A DNA stretch of 6,451 bases from Gammaproteobacteria bacterium. GTDB lineage: Bacteria; Pseudomonadota; Gammaproteobacteria; Competibacterales; Competibacteraceae. Below the pieces are notes generated by a model. The model was given only the letters and a program-made list of their open reading frames with translations. It did no database searches and was not told the DNA's origin. Shown one piece after another: positions 1 through 6,248 of this stretch. The position numbers were made by a program, and so were the translations under genes. The stretch spans positions 1 to 6,451 of the forward strand of contig JAIFNF010000088.1 in assembly GCA_020047885.1 (NCBI GenBank), in the 5' to 3' direction. The first letter of the stretch is position 1. Every line of letters begins with the position of its first letter.

Positions 1-1
1 A

Positions 2-871
2 AGTAGCCTGCTGTTTGGCATGGTGCGGTTGAACGAGGCGGTGAAGGTCGCAGAACGGGCGCGGCAAGCGGCCCCGAATGATGCGATGGTCAACACGGTG
101 TGGGGCTTCCTGCAACTGGCGCAGAACCAGGTGAATGACGCCCGCGAGGCGTTTGAAGCCGCCATCGCCCAGGATTCCACGTTGGGCCTGCCGCATCTGG
201 GCTTGGGGCTGGTACTGTTTCGGGGGAATCAGACCGACGCGGCGGTGGCGGAAATGCGGAAAGCCACGCTGCTGGAGCCGCAGGTTTCACTCTACAACAG
301 CTATCTGGGCAAGGCGTTTTATGAGGCCAAGGATGACCGGCGGGCGCAGAAATATCTGGAGGTTGCCAAGCAGCTTGATCCCCGCGATCCGACGGCGTGG
401 TTCTATGATGCGATTCGCCTGCAAAGCGTCAACCAACCCGTTGAAGCCGTGGAGAATCTGCAACAATCCATCGAGTTGAATGACGACCGGGGCGTATACC
501 GATCCCGGTTGTTGCTGGATGAAGACCAGGCGGCACGGTCAGCAGCACTGGGACGGATTTACAATGCAGTCGGTTTTACGGAACTGGGGTTGCGGGAAGG
601 CTGGCAATCGGTGAGCCGCGATCCTGCCAACTATTCCGCCCATCGCTTGCTGGCGGATTCCTATGCCGCGCTACCCAACGCGGAGGCGGCCAGAACCAGT
701 GCATTGCTGCAAGCGCAACTGTGGCAACCGATCAATATCAACCCGATTTCGCCACGCCAGGCCGAGACGCAGTTACTGCTTCCCGCGCCTGGCCCGCTGA
801 CGCCCTCCCTCTATGAATTCAATTCGCTGTTTGTCAACAACCAGCCCACCCTCAATGTGTATCCGGCCTGA
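2..871 (+). CDS. TPR-repeat protein, C-terminal part (5' end outside window); probable front half of a broken TPR/beta-barrel protein
   Basis: The reading frame is open from base 2, so the true start lies upstream; the ATG at 20 is internal to a repeat and is not a convincing start. Counted from that Met, tandem helical repeats of about 34 residues follow one another (about 22-55, 56-89, 90-123, 124-157), with TPR features such as WGFLQLAQNQVNDAREAFEA and LGLVLFRGNQTDAAVAEMRK. Two more TPR-like units lie at about 171-204 and 205-236. A proline-rich tail ends in YEFNSLFVNNQPTLNVYPA and then TGA. TPRs are protein-protein interaction scaffolds. From memory, this tail resembles the segment that in large FecR-TPR-barrel proteins leads straight into an outer-membrane barrel, but here translation stops instead. 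The gene is GC-rich (37 of 60 bases in 241-300), unlike the barrel gene that follows. TPR call is secure; partner, function and the presence of a FecR domain upstream cannot be seen. Confidence 0.85.
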   Translation, partial: SSLLFGMVRLNEAVKVAERARQAAPNDAMVNTVWGFLQLAQNQVNDAREAFEAAIAQDSTLGLPHLGLGLVLFRGNQTDAAVAEMRKATLLEPQVSLYNSYLGKAFYEAKDDRRAQKYLEVAKQLDPRDPTAWFYDAIRLQSVNQPVEAVENLQQSIELNDDRGVYRSRLLLDEDQAARSAALGRIYNAVGFTELGLREGWQSVSRDPANYSAHRLLADSYAALPNAEAARTSALLQAQLWQPININPISPRQAETQLLLPAPGPLTPSLYEFNSLFVNNQPTLNVYPA

Positions 872-873
872 TG
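869..873 (+). other. TGATG stop/start overlap at the TPR-barrel junction, probable gene break
   Basis: The TGA ending the TPR frame (869-871) shares its last A with the ATG (871-873) of the barrel frame. The barrel frame is open upstream back to the TGA at 814-816, so both frames overlap from 817 to 868. Read in the barrel frame, the bases just before the ATG encode V-S-G-L, giving VSGLMDQSSYSIGQFHY. This runs naturally into the barrel and suggests that coding continues upstream of the ATG. I see no Shine-Dalgarno sequence before 871 and no convincing slippery heptamer in 817-868. Either coupled reinitiation or a frame-disrupting deletion fits; I favour the deletion. Confidence 0.6.
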
Positions 874-2277
874 GATCAGTCCTCCTACAGCATCGGCCAG
901 TTTCATTATCAAAGTAACGGTTACCGGGCTAACAGCGATCTGGAAAATAATCTCTACAACCTGTTCGTTCAAACTGCCATAACCCCGGATTTCAATCTTC
1001 AGGCCGAATATCGGTCTCGCGAGACGATAACGGGTGATCCTCGATCCAATTTTGATGGATCATTTCGATCGACACAGCGGAGAACTCTTGATCAGGACAT
1101 TGGGCGCTTGGGCGCACGTTATTCGCTCTCGCCACAAACTAATATTATCGCCTCGGTCATGTACGCGGCTTCTGATGATAGCCTCGAATTTAAAAATAAT
1201 CCAGATTATAACCTTTCAGGATCACAAAAAGGCTATTTAGCCGAAACCCAACTACTTTATAAAAGCGATTTTTTTAATCTTGTTACGGGTGTTGGCGCTT
1301 ATTCAATAGATAATAATTTTTCCAATAATGAACAACCGAACACAACGGATCATCAGGAGATTGTCTATAGCTACGCTAATTTCAAACTTCCTGAAAACTT
1401 GATTTTGACCGTAGGCCTAAGCTATGAATCCGATGATACTTCCAATGCCCGTTTTGATGAACTTAATCCCAAATTGGGCTTGCAATGGATGATCAACAAC
1501 CATGTTTCACTACGGGCAGCAGCATTTCAGACCGTCAATCGCGGATTTACCGTTGATCAGACCATTGAACCCACACAGGTAGCTGGTTTTAATCAGCTTT
1601 ATGATAATGGTGATTCAACCATTTCGAAAAATTACGGTATCGGTCTTGATGTACGACTCAACAACCGGCTGTTTGGCGGCCTCGAAGCGTTAAGAAGGGA
1701 TAACGAAGTACCTTTCGGGGCAGTCGACGAACCCGCATTTTATCTGATTGAGCATAATCAGGAGAATTTTTATAGTGCCTACATTAACTGGATGCCCAGT
1801 CACCGCTTAGCCTTTTCCATTGTAGGGCGGTATGAGAAATTTGCGGAACAAGACTGTATTATCTGCCAGCCTTCCTTAATGCCTGCTCAACTCAGAACGA
1901 TCACGCTGCCCTTGAATATCCAATACTTTGATCCTTCCGGCTTTTTTGCCGGACTGGGCATTGTCTATGTCAATCAGGATATTCAACTTCTCGATGCCAG
2001 TTCCCTCGTCTTTTTACCACCGACGGGACCGGGTTTACCGGTTATCGATCCGGGTTCCGTAAAATTTTTACCCGACAGTGAAAAATTTACCTTGATCAAT
2101 GTGGGCTTAGGTTATCGCCTTCCAAAACGCCAGGGAATCATCAGCCTGGAAGCCAGAAATGTGTTTGATCAGCAATTTCGTTTCCAGGACTACAGTTTTA
2201 TGTCAGCCGACCAAGTGTCTAATCCCCTCTATCTCCCAGAACGAACCTTCTTTGGGCGGTTTGTTCTTAACTTTTAA
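871..2277 (+). CDS. Outer-membrane beta-barrel domain protein lacking its own signal peptide; probable rear half of the broken TPR/barrel gene
   Basis: The 468-residue product shows alternating amphipathic strands rich in Tyr, Phe and Asn, separated by polar loops. Examples are NLQAEYRSRETITGD at 42-56, NLILTVGLSYESDD at 176-189 and HVSLRAAAFQTVNRGF at 211-226. It ends in a final strand with terminal Phe (RTFFGRFVLNF), the usual signal for outer-membrane barrel insertion. The GLGYRL...LEARNVFDQQF block near 412-436 resembles the C-terminal strands of TonB-dependent-receptor barrels. No plug domain, TonB box or signal peptide is present, and the protein starts directly with a strand (SSYSIGQFHYQ). 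It therefore cannot be exported as annotated unless it is fused to the upstream TPR protein. A C329-I-I-C332 pair lies in a likely loop. The gene is AT-rich (17 of 60 G+C in 1261-1320), in contrast to the GC-rich TPR part. The barrel call is firm; the substrate is unknown. Confidence 0.8.
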   Translation: MDQSSYSIGQFHYQSNGYRANSDLENNLYNLFVQTAITPDFNLQAEYRSRETITGDPRSNFDGSFRSTQRRTLDQDIGRLGARYSLSPQTNIIASVMYAASDDSLEFKNNPDYNLSGSQKGYLAETQLLYKSDFFNLVTGVGAYSIDNNFSNNEQPNTTDHQEIVYSYANFKLPENLILTVGLSYESDDTSNARFDELNPKLGLQWMINNHVSLRAAAFQTVNRGFTVDQTIEPTQVAGFNQLYDNGDSTISKNYGIGLDVRLNNRLFGGLEALRRDNEVPFGAVDEPAFYLIEHNQENFYSAYINWMPSHRLAFSIVGRYEKFAEQDCIICQPSLMPAQLRTITLPLNIQYFDPSGFFAGLGIVYVNQDIQLLDASSLVFLPPTGPGLPVIDPGSVKFLPDSEKFTLINVGLGYRLPKRQGIISLEARNVFDQQFRFQDYSFMSADQVSNPLYLPERTFFGRFVLNF

Positions 2278-2289
2278 TGACCCTGCTGC

Positions 2290-2294
2290 GGAGA
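2290..2294 (+). promoter_or_regulatory. Ribosome binding site for the 78-residue ORF
   Basis: GGAGA lies 7 bases before the ATG at 2302. This is a good Shine-Dalgarno match and the main evidence that the small ORF is really translated. Confidence 0.6.
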
Positions 2295-2301
2295 AAACCT
2301 G

Positions 2302-2538
2302 ATGAAATTGACGGGCGTTGAAGTGCCTTTTGAAACCGTATCCAACATGGCGCCGAACACGGTTCTGGTGGTCATTGCGGATGACGAAGGAAAAATTAGA
2401 GTGGTCAAGGTCGATCCCTCATCGATGACTGAGGACGAAGCTTTTTTGAAAGTGACCGCCCATCAAGAACAGCCTCAAGCGGGCTGTTGGGTAATGGTGA
2501 GTGGCAAACTGACATGGGTAGACCCCTGCCCGCACTGA
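2302..2538 (+). CDS. Small protein of unknown function (78 aa)
   Basis: I do not recognise this protein. It starts at an ATG with a well-placed GGAGA 7 bases upstream, 24 bases after the barrel stop, and ends 9 bases before the kinase start, so it fits an operon arrangement. It has no signal peptide and no membrane segment. The middle is an alternating hydrophobic/charged stretch (VLVVIADDEGKIRVVKVDP, about residues 21-39) typical of beta strands. The acidic turn SSMTEDEA follows, and the C-terminal tail has two Cys (62 and 76) and two Trp (63 and 72) around CWVMVSGKLTW. A small beta-rich cytoplasmic protein is the most that can be said. Its frame is the same as that of the kinase gene, separated by TGA 2536-2538 and three codons. 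The downstream kinase has its own membrane anchor, so I treat the two as separate proteins. Confidence 0.6.
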   Translation: MKLTGVEVPFETVSNMAPNTVLVVIADDEGKIRVVKVDPSSMTEDEAFLKVTAHQEQPQAGCWVMVSGKLTWVDPCPH

Positions 2539-2547
2539 GCTAACGCC

Positions 2548-4635
2548 TTGCCGAAGTTCAACGCCCGAATTCTGTCGGCGGCGCTGGTGGCCATCGCCGC
2601 TTTAGGGATCACGCTGCTGCTTACTAACCTGTCCTTTTTCGCGTTTATCGAACTGAAAGGACTCGATCTGCTATTTACCCTGCGCGGCCCATTGCTACCC
2701 TCCGAGGATATCGTCATCGTCGCCATTGACGAACCCTCCATGGCCGAAATCGGTCGGCAATGGCCCTGGCCCCGCAGTCTTCATGCGCAACTGATCCAGA
2801 AACTTAATCAGGCTGGCGCCCGGGTGATCGGCTTTGACATCCTGTTTGCCGAACCCTCAACGCCCGAAGACGATCAGGCCTTCGCCCGCGCCCTGCAGGA
2901 CGCCAAAAACGTGGTCCTGGTCAGTGTTTTTTCCATCCTTGATGATCCCCTGTTTCGCCAAACCATCCGGGTCGATCCCGCACCGCTGTTCCGGGACGCG
3001 GCCATCGTTGGTAACCCCCTGATCAAGATTGACGCCGACGGCGTGGTGCGGCGGGCGCGCTTGCAAGCCCTGGATACTCCCTCCTTCGCCTTGCAGGTGT
3101 TCCGGCGTTTTATCGGGAATCCGGCAGGTGTAGCGGGCGAGCCGGAACAACCGCAATTCGGCCAAGAGACTTTGTTGCAGGACACGCTGATTAACTACCA
3201 TGGATCGGCGCGAACCTTCACCACTGTGTCCTACTACCAGGCTCTGGATTATCAGCAGATGCTGCCGTCCGGGTTTTTCACCGACAAGATCGTTCTGGTG
3301 GGGTGGTCGCTGGAAGGGATGCCAGAACCACAACGGTTAACCGGCGATCTGTTTCTCACCCCGTTTTCCTGGATCTCCGGGAGTTTGACGTCCGGCGTCG
3401 AAGTGCAGGCCAATATGATCAACAATCTGCTGAATGGGCGGTTTATCCATGAACTCGCTCCCGTTCAACGCTGGCTTTTGTTGCTCACGCTGGCGCTGGC
3501 GGTCAGCCTCTCCCTCGCTGGACTCAAGCCGGTGGTCGCCCCGCTGGCCACGTTCCTGTGGTCGGGTTTGTTCCTGGCGCTGGCCGCCTGGATCTTTGCC
3601 AAAGCCGACCTCTGGCTACCCATCCTGTCCGGGATCCTCCTGGTGGCGCTGATCTATGTCGGCCATTTGCTGGTTCGGGTTCTCAGCGCCGAGCACGAGC
3701 GTCGTCTGTTGTTGGAAGCCGCGAATCGTGAACTGGAAGGCACAGTCCTGGAACGCACCCAGGAACTGATCGACGCCCACCAGGAACTGGGCGAGCGCCA
3801 TCTGCTCCTGGAAACGGCCTATCGGGATCTGGCGACGACCCAGCAGCAACTCATTCATGCCGAGAAAATGGCCTCGCTGGGCCTGCTGGTGGCGGGTATC
3901 GCCCATGAGTTGAATAACCCCATCAGCTACGTTCACAGCAATCTGGAATTCATCGAGGACTATGTGGAGCGTCTGGCCGGGATGGCTTCCACGCCGCCGG
4001 TGCCACAGAGCCGGTCCAACGGTACGCCGAGTCCCAAGGAGCCTGCTCTGGAAACCACCCTGCAAACCCTGCGCGAACTGATCGCGAGTTGTCAGGAGGG
4101 TTCGGCGCGGGTGAAAAAGATCGTCCTGGATTTGCGCACGTTTTCCCGAATGGATGATCATGACCTAGCGCTGGCCGATGTCCATGAAGGGATTGAATCC
4201 ACGCTGAATCTGCTGACCCGGCAATACGGGGAGCGCATTACGATTCATCGCGATTATAGCGACCTGCCGCCGATAGAGTGCTATCCCGGTCAAATGAATC
4301 AGGTCTTTATGAATCTATTGCAAAATGCGGCACAGTCTATTCCGGATCGTGGCGATGTCTGGATTCAAACCGCAGCGCTGAATCAATGGATCCGGATTGT
4401 GATTCGTGACAATGGCGATGGAATTTCTGCGGAAGATCTTCACCGGGTTTTTGATCCCTTTTTTACCACCAAAGATGTGGGCATAGGCACCGGTCTGGGA
4501 CTCAGCATCAGCTATGGCATTATTCAGAAGCATAGCGGAAAAATTCGGGTCAGGAGCGACATTCATGCAGGAACGGAATTCACCATTGAATTACCCGTGC
4601 ATTCACTGAGGAAGAACATTAATGAAGCGCCATAA
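2548..4635 (+). CDS. CHASE2-domain membrane sensor histidine kinase
   Basis: The 695-residue protein is predicted to sense a periplasmic signal and autophosphorylate on His. Order of parts: TM1 about 8-28; periplasmic CHASE2 about 35-300 (EDIVIVAIDEPSM, WPWPRSLHAQLIQKL, GARVIGFDILFAEPS, INYHG and FTDKIVLVGWS are hallmark blocks); TM2-4 about 308-326, 331-350 and 355-376; coiled coil about 380-438; H box EKMASLGLLVAGIAHELNNP with phospho-accepting His453; N box with Asn589 and Asn593; G1 DNGDG 621-625; F box FDPFFTTK 635-642; G2 GTGLGLSIS 647-655. All catalytic boxes are intact. A Pro/Ser-rich segment (480-500) separates the two HisKA helices. The start is a TTG at 2548: the same-frame TGA at 2536-2538 rules out anything earlier, and the next candidate, GTG at 2587, would cut into TM1. 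Only a weak GAG precedes it, so translation may be coupled to the small ORF. Its 3' end overlaps the response-regulator gene by 14 bases. The ligand is unknown. Confidence 0.95.
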   Translation: MPKFNARILSAALVAIAALGITLLLTNLSFFAFIELKGLDLLFTLRGPLLPSEDIVIVAIDEPSMAEIGRQWPWPRSLHAQLIQKLNQAGARVIGFDILFAEPSTPEDDQAFARALQDAKNVVLVSVFSILDDPLFRQTIRVDPAPLFRDAAIVGNPLIKIDADGVVRRARLQALDTPSFALQVFRRFIGNPAGVAGEPEQPQFGQETLLQDTLINYHGSARTFTTVSYYQALDYQQMLPSGFFTDKIVLVGWSLEGMPEPQRLTGDLFLTPFSWISGSLTSGVEVQANMINNLLNGRFIHELAPVQRWLLLLTLALAVSLSLAGLKPVVAPLATFLWSGLFLALAAWIFAKADLWLPILSGILLVALIYVGHLLVRVLSAEHERRLLLEAANRELEGTVLERTQELIDAHQELGERHLLLETAYRDLATTQQQLIHAEKMASLGLLVAGIAHELNNPISYVHSNLEFIEDYVERLAGMASTPPVPQSRSNGTPSPKEPALETTLQTLRELIASCQEGSARVKKIVLDLRTFSRMDDHDLALADVHEGIESTLNLLTRQYGERITIHRDYSDLPPIECYPGQMNQVFMNLLQNAAQSIPDRGDVWIQTAALNQWIRIVIRDNGDGISAEDLHRVFDPFFTTKDVGIGTGLGLSISYGIIQKHSGKIRVRSDIHAGTEFTIELPVHSLRKNINEAP
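4608..4614 (+). promoter_or_regulatory. Ribosome binding site for the response regulator, inside the kinase gene
   Basis: GAGGAAG lies 7 bases before the ATG at 4622, within the last codons of the kinase. It fixes the regulator start and supports coupled expression of the pair. Confidence 0.7.
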
Positions 4636-5992
4636 TTTGTTGATTGTTGATGATGAAAAGGAAATTCTGCGCAGTCTCCGGCTGACGTTTATAGAGGATC
4701 ACGAAGTTTTTACGGCCTCCAGTGGTACTGAAGCGCTCGTGATTCTGGAACAACAGGACATCTCGCTGATTATGACTGATCAGCGTATGCCAGGAATGAC
4801 GGGGGTAGAACTATTAAGGCGCGTCATAGAAATCAAACCGCATATCATGCGTATTATCCTAACCGGCTATACTGACACGACAGCGTTGGTTGAAGCGATC
4901 AATCAGGGTCATATTTATCAGTACATTACCAAACCCTGGGATCGCCACGATTTACGGCTGGTTGTCCGGCGGGCGCTGGAAGCTTATGAGATAATCCTGG
5001 AAAATCAGCGGTTACTCAAAGAATTGCACAGTGCTAATGAGCGACTCCAGGTCGAAAACGCCTTTCTGAAAACCGAGATTAACAAGGATCAGCGATGCGC
5101 CGAAATCGTTGGGCACAGTCCAGCGATGCAACACGTTCTTGATTTGGTTCATCGGGTGATCAGCAGCTCATCGACCGTATTGCTCACTGGCGAAACCGGT
5201 ACCGGCAAGAGCCTGTTGGCCTGCTACATCCATAACCATGGTCCCCGCAAGGATCGATTGTTTATTGAACAAAACTGCGGGACACTGCCTGAAACATTGC
5301 TGGAAAGCGAGTTGTTTGGCTACAAGCGCGGCGCATTTACCGGGGCTGTCCAGGATCGCAAGGGCCTGTTTGAGGTAGCCGATGGCGGGACGATTTTTCT
5401 GGATGAAATTAGCGAAATGAGTCCAATGCTTCAGGTGAAACTATTGCAGGTTCTCCAGGATGGCCGCTTTCGGCGGGTCGGTGATAGCGAATACCAGCGG
5501 GTCGATGTACGCATTATCGCCGCGACCAACAAAGATTTACAGGCTGAAATTCTGCAGGGCCGTTTTCGTCAGGATTTATATTATCGAGTTAATGTTTTTC
5601 CGGTTTACCTGCCGCCCCTGAGGGAACGTATTGAGGATATTCCGCTACTGGCGGAACATGGTCTGAAAAAAAACCAGCGCAAGTTAAGAATTCCACCGAA
5701 CGGTTTTAGTGAAAAAACCTTGGAAGCGTTATGCAGTTATGACTATCCCGGTAATGTACGAGAACTTGAGAACCTCATCGAGCGCGCCTTGATTTTAAGC
5801 ACCGGTGATCAAATCGAACCCGGCGAATGGATGCCGGTTTCCCTGATTGGTGTCGACTGCCAACCTCGATTGGGAGGCATCGAACAGGCGAAAATTCGGC
5901 GGTTGCTGGAACTGCATAAAGGTAACCTTAATTGGGTCGCCAAAGCGATGGGTATCAGCCGCACAACGCTTTGGCGTCGTATGAAGGACTAA
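4622..5992 (+). CDS. Sigma-54-dependent response regulator (receiver, AAA+, Fis-type HTH)
   Basis: The 456-residue NtrC-class activator is the evident partner of the overlapping kinase. Receiver 1-120: acidic pair Asp10/Asp11, phospho-acceptor Asp53 (MTDQRMPG), Thr81 (ILTGYTD) and Lys104 (ITKPWD). The TDQRMPGMTG...LTGYTD...YQYITKPW style is that of HupR/HoxA-like receivers. A helical, probably coiled-coil linker spans about 120-155. The AAA+ domain spans about 160-395, with Walker A GETGTGKS 190-197, the sigma-54-contacting GAFTGA loop 237-242, Walker B GGTIFLDE 255-262, sensor I AATNKDL and sensor II YPGNVREL 375-382. A Fis-type HTH is at the C terminus (NWVAKAMGISRTTLWRRMK, about 437-455). 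All key residues are present, so it should hydrolyse ATP and remodel sigma-54 polymerase. One small departure is NCGTLPETLLESELFG where NCAALPE is usual. The likely DNA targets are the paired dyads just downstream (6014-6057) in front of a -24/-12 promoter; that link is inference. Confidence 0.96.
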   Translation: MKRHNLLIVDDEKEILRSLRLTFIEDHEVFTASSGTEALVILEQQDISLIMTDQRMPGMTGVELLRRVIEIKPHIMRIILTGYTDTTALVEAINQGHIYQYITKPWDRHDLRLVVRRALEAYEIILENQRLLKELHSANERLQVENAFLKTEINKDQRCAEIVGHSPAMQHVLDLVHRVISSSSTVLLTGETGTGKSLLACYIHNHGPRKDRLFIEQNCGTLPETLLESELFGYKRGAFTGAVQDRKGLFEVADGGTIFLDEISEMSPMLQVKLLQVLQDGRFRRVGDSEYQRVDVRIIAATNKDLQAEILQGRFRQDLYYRVNVFPVYLPPLRERIEDIPLLAEHGLKKNQRKLRIPPNGFSEKTLEALCSYDYPGNVRELENLIERALILSTGDQIEPGEWMPVSLIGVDCQPRLGGIEQAKIRRLLELHKGNLNWVAKAMGISRTTLWRRMKD

Positions 5993-6013
5993 TATCGCCC
6001 GAGGGTTTCCATG

Positions 6014-6026
6014 TTTCATTTTGAAA
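6014..6026. promoter_or_regulatory. Predicted activator (enhancer) site 1, TTTCA-N3-TGAAA
   Basis: This is the upstream dyad of the pair, centred about 172 bp before the predicted start point of the -24/-12 promoter. That is a normal enhancer distance for NtrC-class activators, and Fis-type HTH dimers bind such dyads. The adjacent regulator gene is the obvious candidate binder, but the binding is inferred, not shown. Confidence 0.5.
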
Positions 6027-6044
6027 TATGTGAAACGTCCTTCA

Positions 6045-6057
6045 TTTCAAAATGAAA
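6045..6057. promoter_or_regulatory. Predicted activator (enhancer) site 2, TTTCA-N3-TGAAA
   Basis: This is the downstream dyad of the pair, centred about 141 bp before the predicted start point and 31 bp from site 1. Having two in-phase sites fits cooperative binding of an AAA+ activator that must assemble as a hexamer. Confidence 0.5.
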
Positions 6058-6094
6058 CAGCATCGGCGATGCCCGGCGATTTCCGTTCACCCTG

Positions 6095-6131
6095 ATTTTC
6101 ATTATATTAATGTTTTATAAAATAATTTTTT
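6095..6131. promoter_or_regulatory. AT-rich stretch between enhancer and promoter, possible bend or weak sigma-70 region
   Basis: Nearly all bases are A or T, including TTATATTAATG and TTTATAAAATAATTTTTT. It lies where sigma-54 systems often have a DNA-bending site, but I find no good match to the IHF consensus on either strand. A TATAAA at 6116-6121 could serve as a -10 box, but no acceptable -35 precedes it at 16-18 bp. Its composition is consistent with a flexible looping segment; nothing more can be claimed. Confidence 0.3.
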
Positions 6132-6165
6132 GCATGGTTTTGATCGCCTGTCCCCCCATCTCCCT

Positions 6166-6180
6166 TGGCCTGAATGTTGC
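6166..6180 (+). promoter_or_regulatory. Predicted sigma-54 (-24/-12) promoter
   Basis: TGGCCTG-AATG-TTGC matches the consensus TGGCACG-N4-TTGC at TGGC, the following G and TTGC. The invariant GG (6167-6168) and GC (6179-6180) are separated by exactly 10 bases. With the C at 6180 as -12, transcription would begin near 6192, about 57 bases before the XRE gene ATG. It lies downstream of an intact sigma-54 activator gene and paired dyads on the correct side, which raises confidence well above an isolated motif match. Confidence 0.65.
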
Positions 6181-6204
6181 GAAAGGGGTCGTTCCAGTAC
6201 CTAT

Positions 6205-6221
6205 GTTGGCCACCGGCCAAC
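6205..6221. promoter_or_regulatory. Palindrome GTTGGCC-N3-GGCCAAC, candidate operator or leader hairpin
   Basis: Perfect 7-bp arms (6205-6211 and 6215-6221) flank ACC. The element lies just after the predicted sigma-54 start point and 27 bases before the XRE gene ATG. That position suits a repressor operator, possibly for the XRE protein itself, or a stable GC-rich hairpin in the mRNA leader. No T-run follows, so it is not a typical terminator. Confidence 0.5.
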
Positions 6222-6235
6222 GTATCGGAATGATC

Positions 6236-6241
6236 GGGGGA
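6236..6241 (+). promoter_or_regulatory. Purine-rich ribosome binding site before the XRE gene
   Basis: GGGGGA ends 7 bases before the ATG at 6249. It is an imperfect but well-placed Shine-Dalgarno-like run. Confidence 0.4.
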
Positions 6242-6248
6242 TCCAGTC

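Larger units (their letters stand above)
6012..6059. repeat. Perfect 16-bp inverted repeat made of two TTTCA-N3-TGAAA dyads
   Basis: The left arm 6012-6027 (TGTTTCATTTTGAAAT) and right arm 6044-6059 are exact reverse complements around a 16-base spacer. Each arm is itself a dyad: TTTCA-TTT-TGAAA at 6014-6026 and TTTCA-AAA-TGAAA at 6045-6057. Their centres (6020 and 6051) are 31 bp apart, close to three helical turns, so two dimers would sit on the same DNA face. A further TGAAAC copy is in the spacer (6031-6036). No T-run follows, which argues against an intrinsic terminator. Confidence 0.85.

Noticed and set aside
817..871. Programmed -1 frameshift joining the TPR and barrel frames
   Set aside because: The frames have the right relation and overlap at 817-868, but I see no convincing slippery heptamer or downstream structure, and family memory suggests that residues are missing at the junction, which a frameshift would not restore.
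2857..3333. Long reverse-strand ORF of 158 codons inside the kinase gene
   Set aside because: It is a shadow of the CHASE2 coding region; the translated product shows no domain-like pattern and there is no start context. The same applies to the 181-codon reverse ORF at 3616-4161.
3985..4050. Pro/Ser-rich insertion between the HisKA helices of the kinase
   Set aside because: Kinases of this type vary in length here, the flanking helices and all catalytic boxes are intact, and the insertion is in frame, so it is ordinary family variation.
6012..6059. Inverted repeat as an intrinsic terminator of the response-regulator gene
   Set aside because: The stem is AT-rich, the loop is 16 bases and no T-run follows. 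The internal TTTCA-N3-TGAAA dyads and the downstream -24/-12 element fit an operator better, although some terminating effect cannot be excluded.
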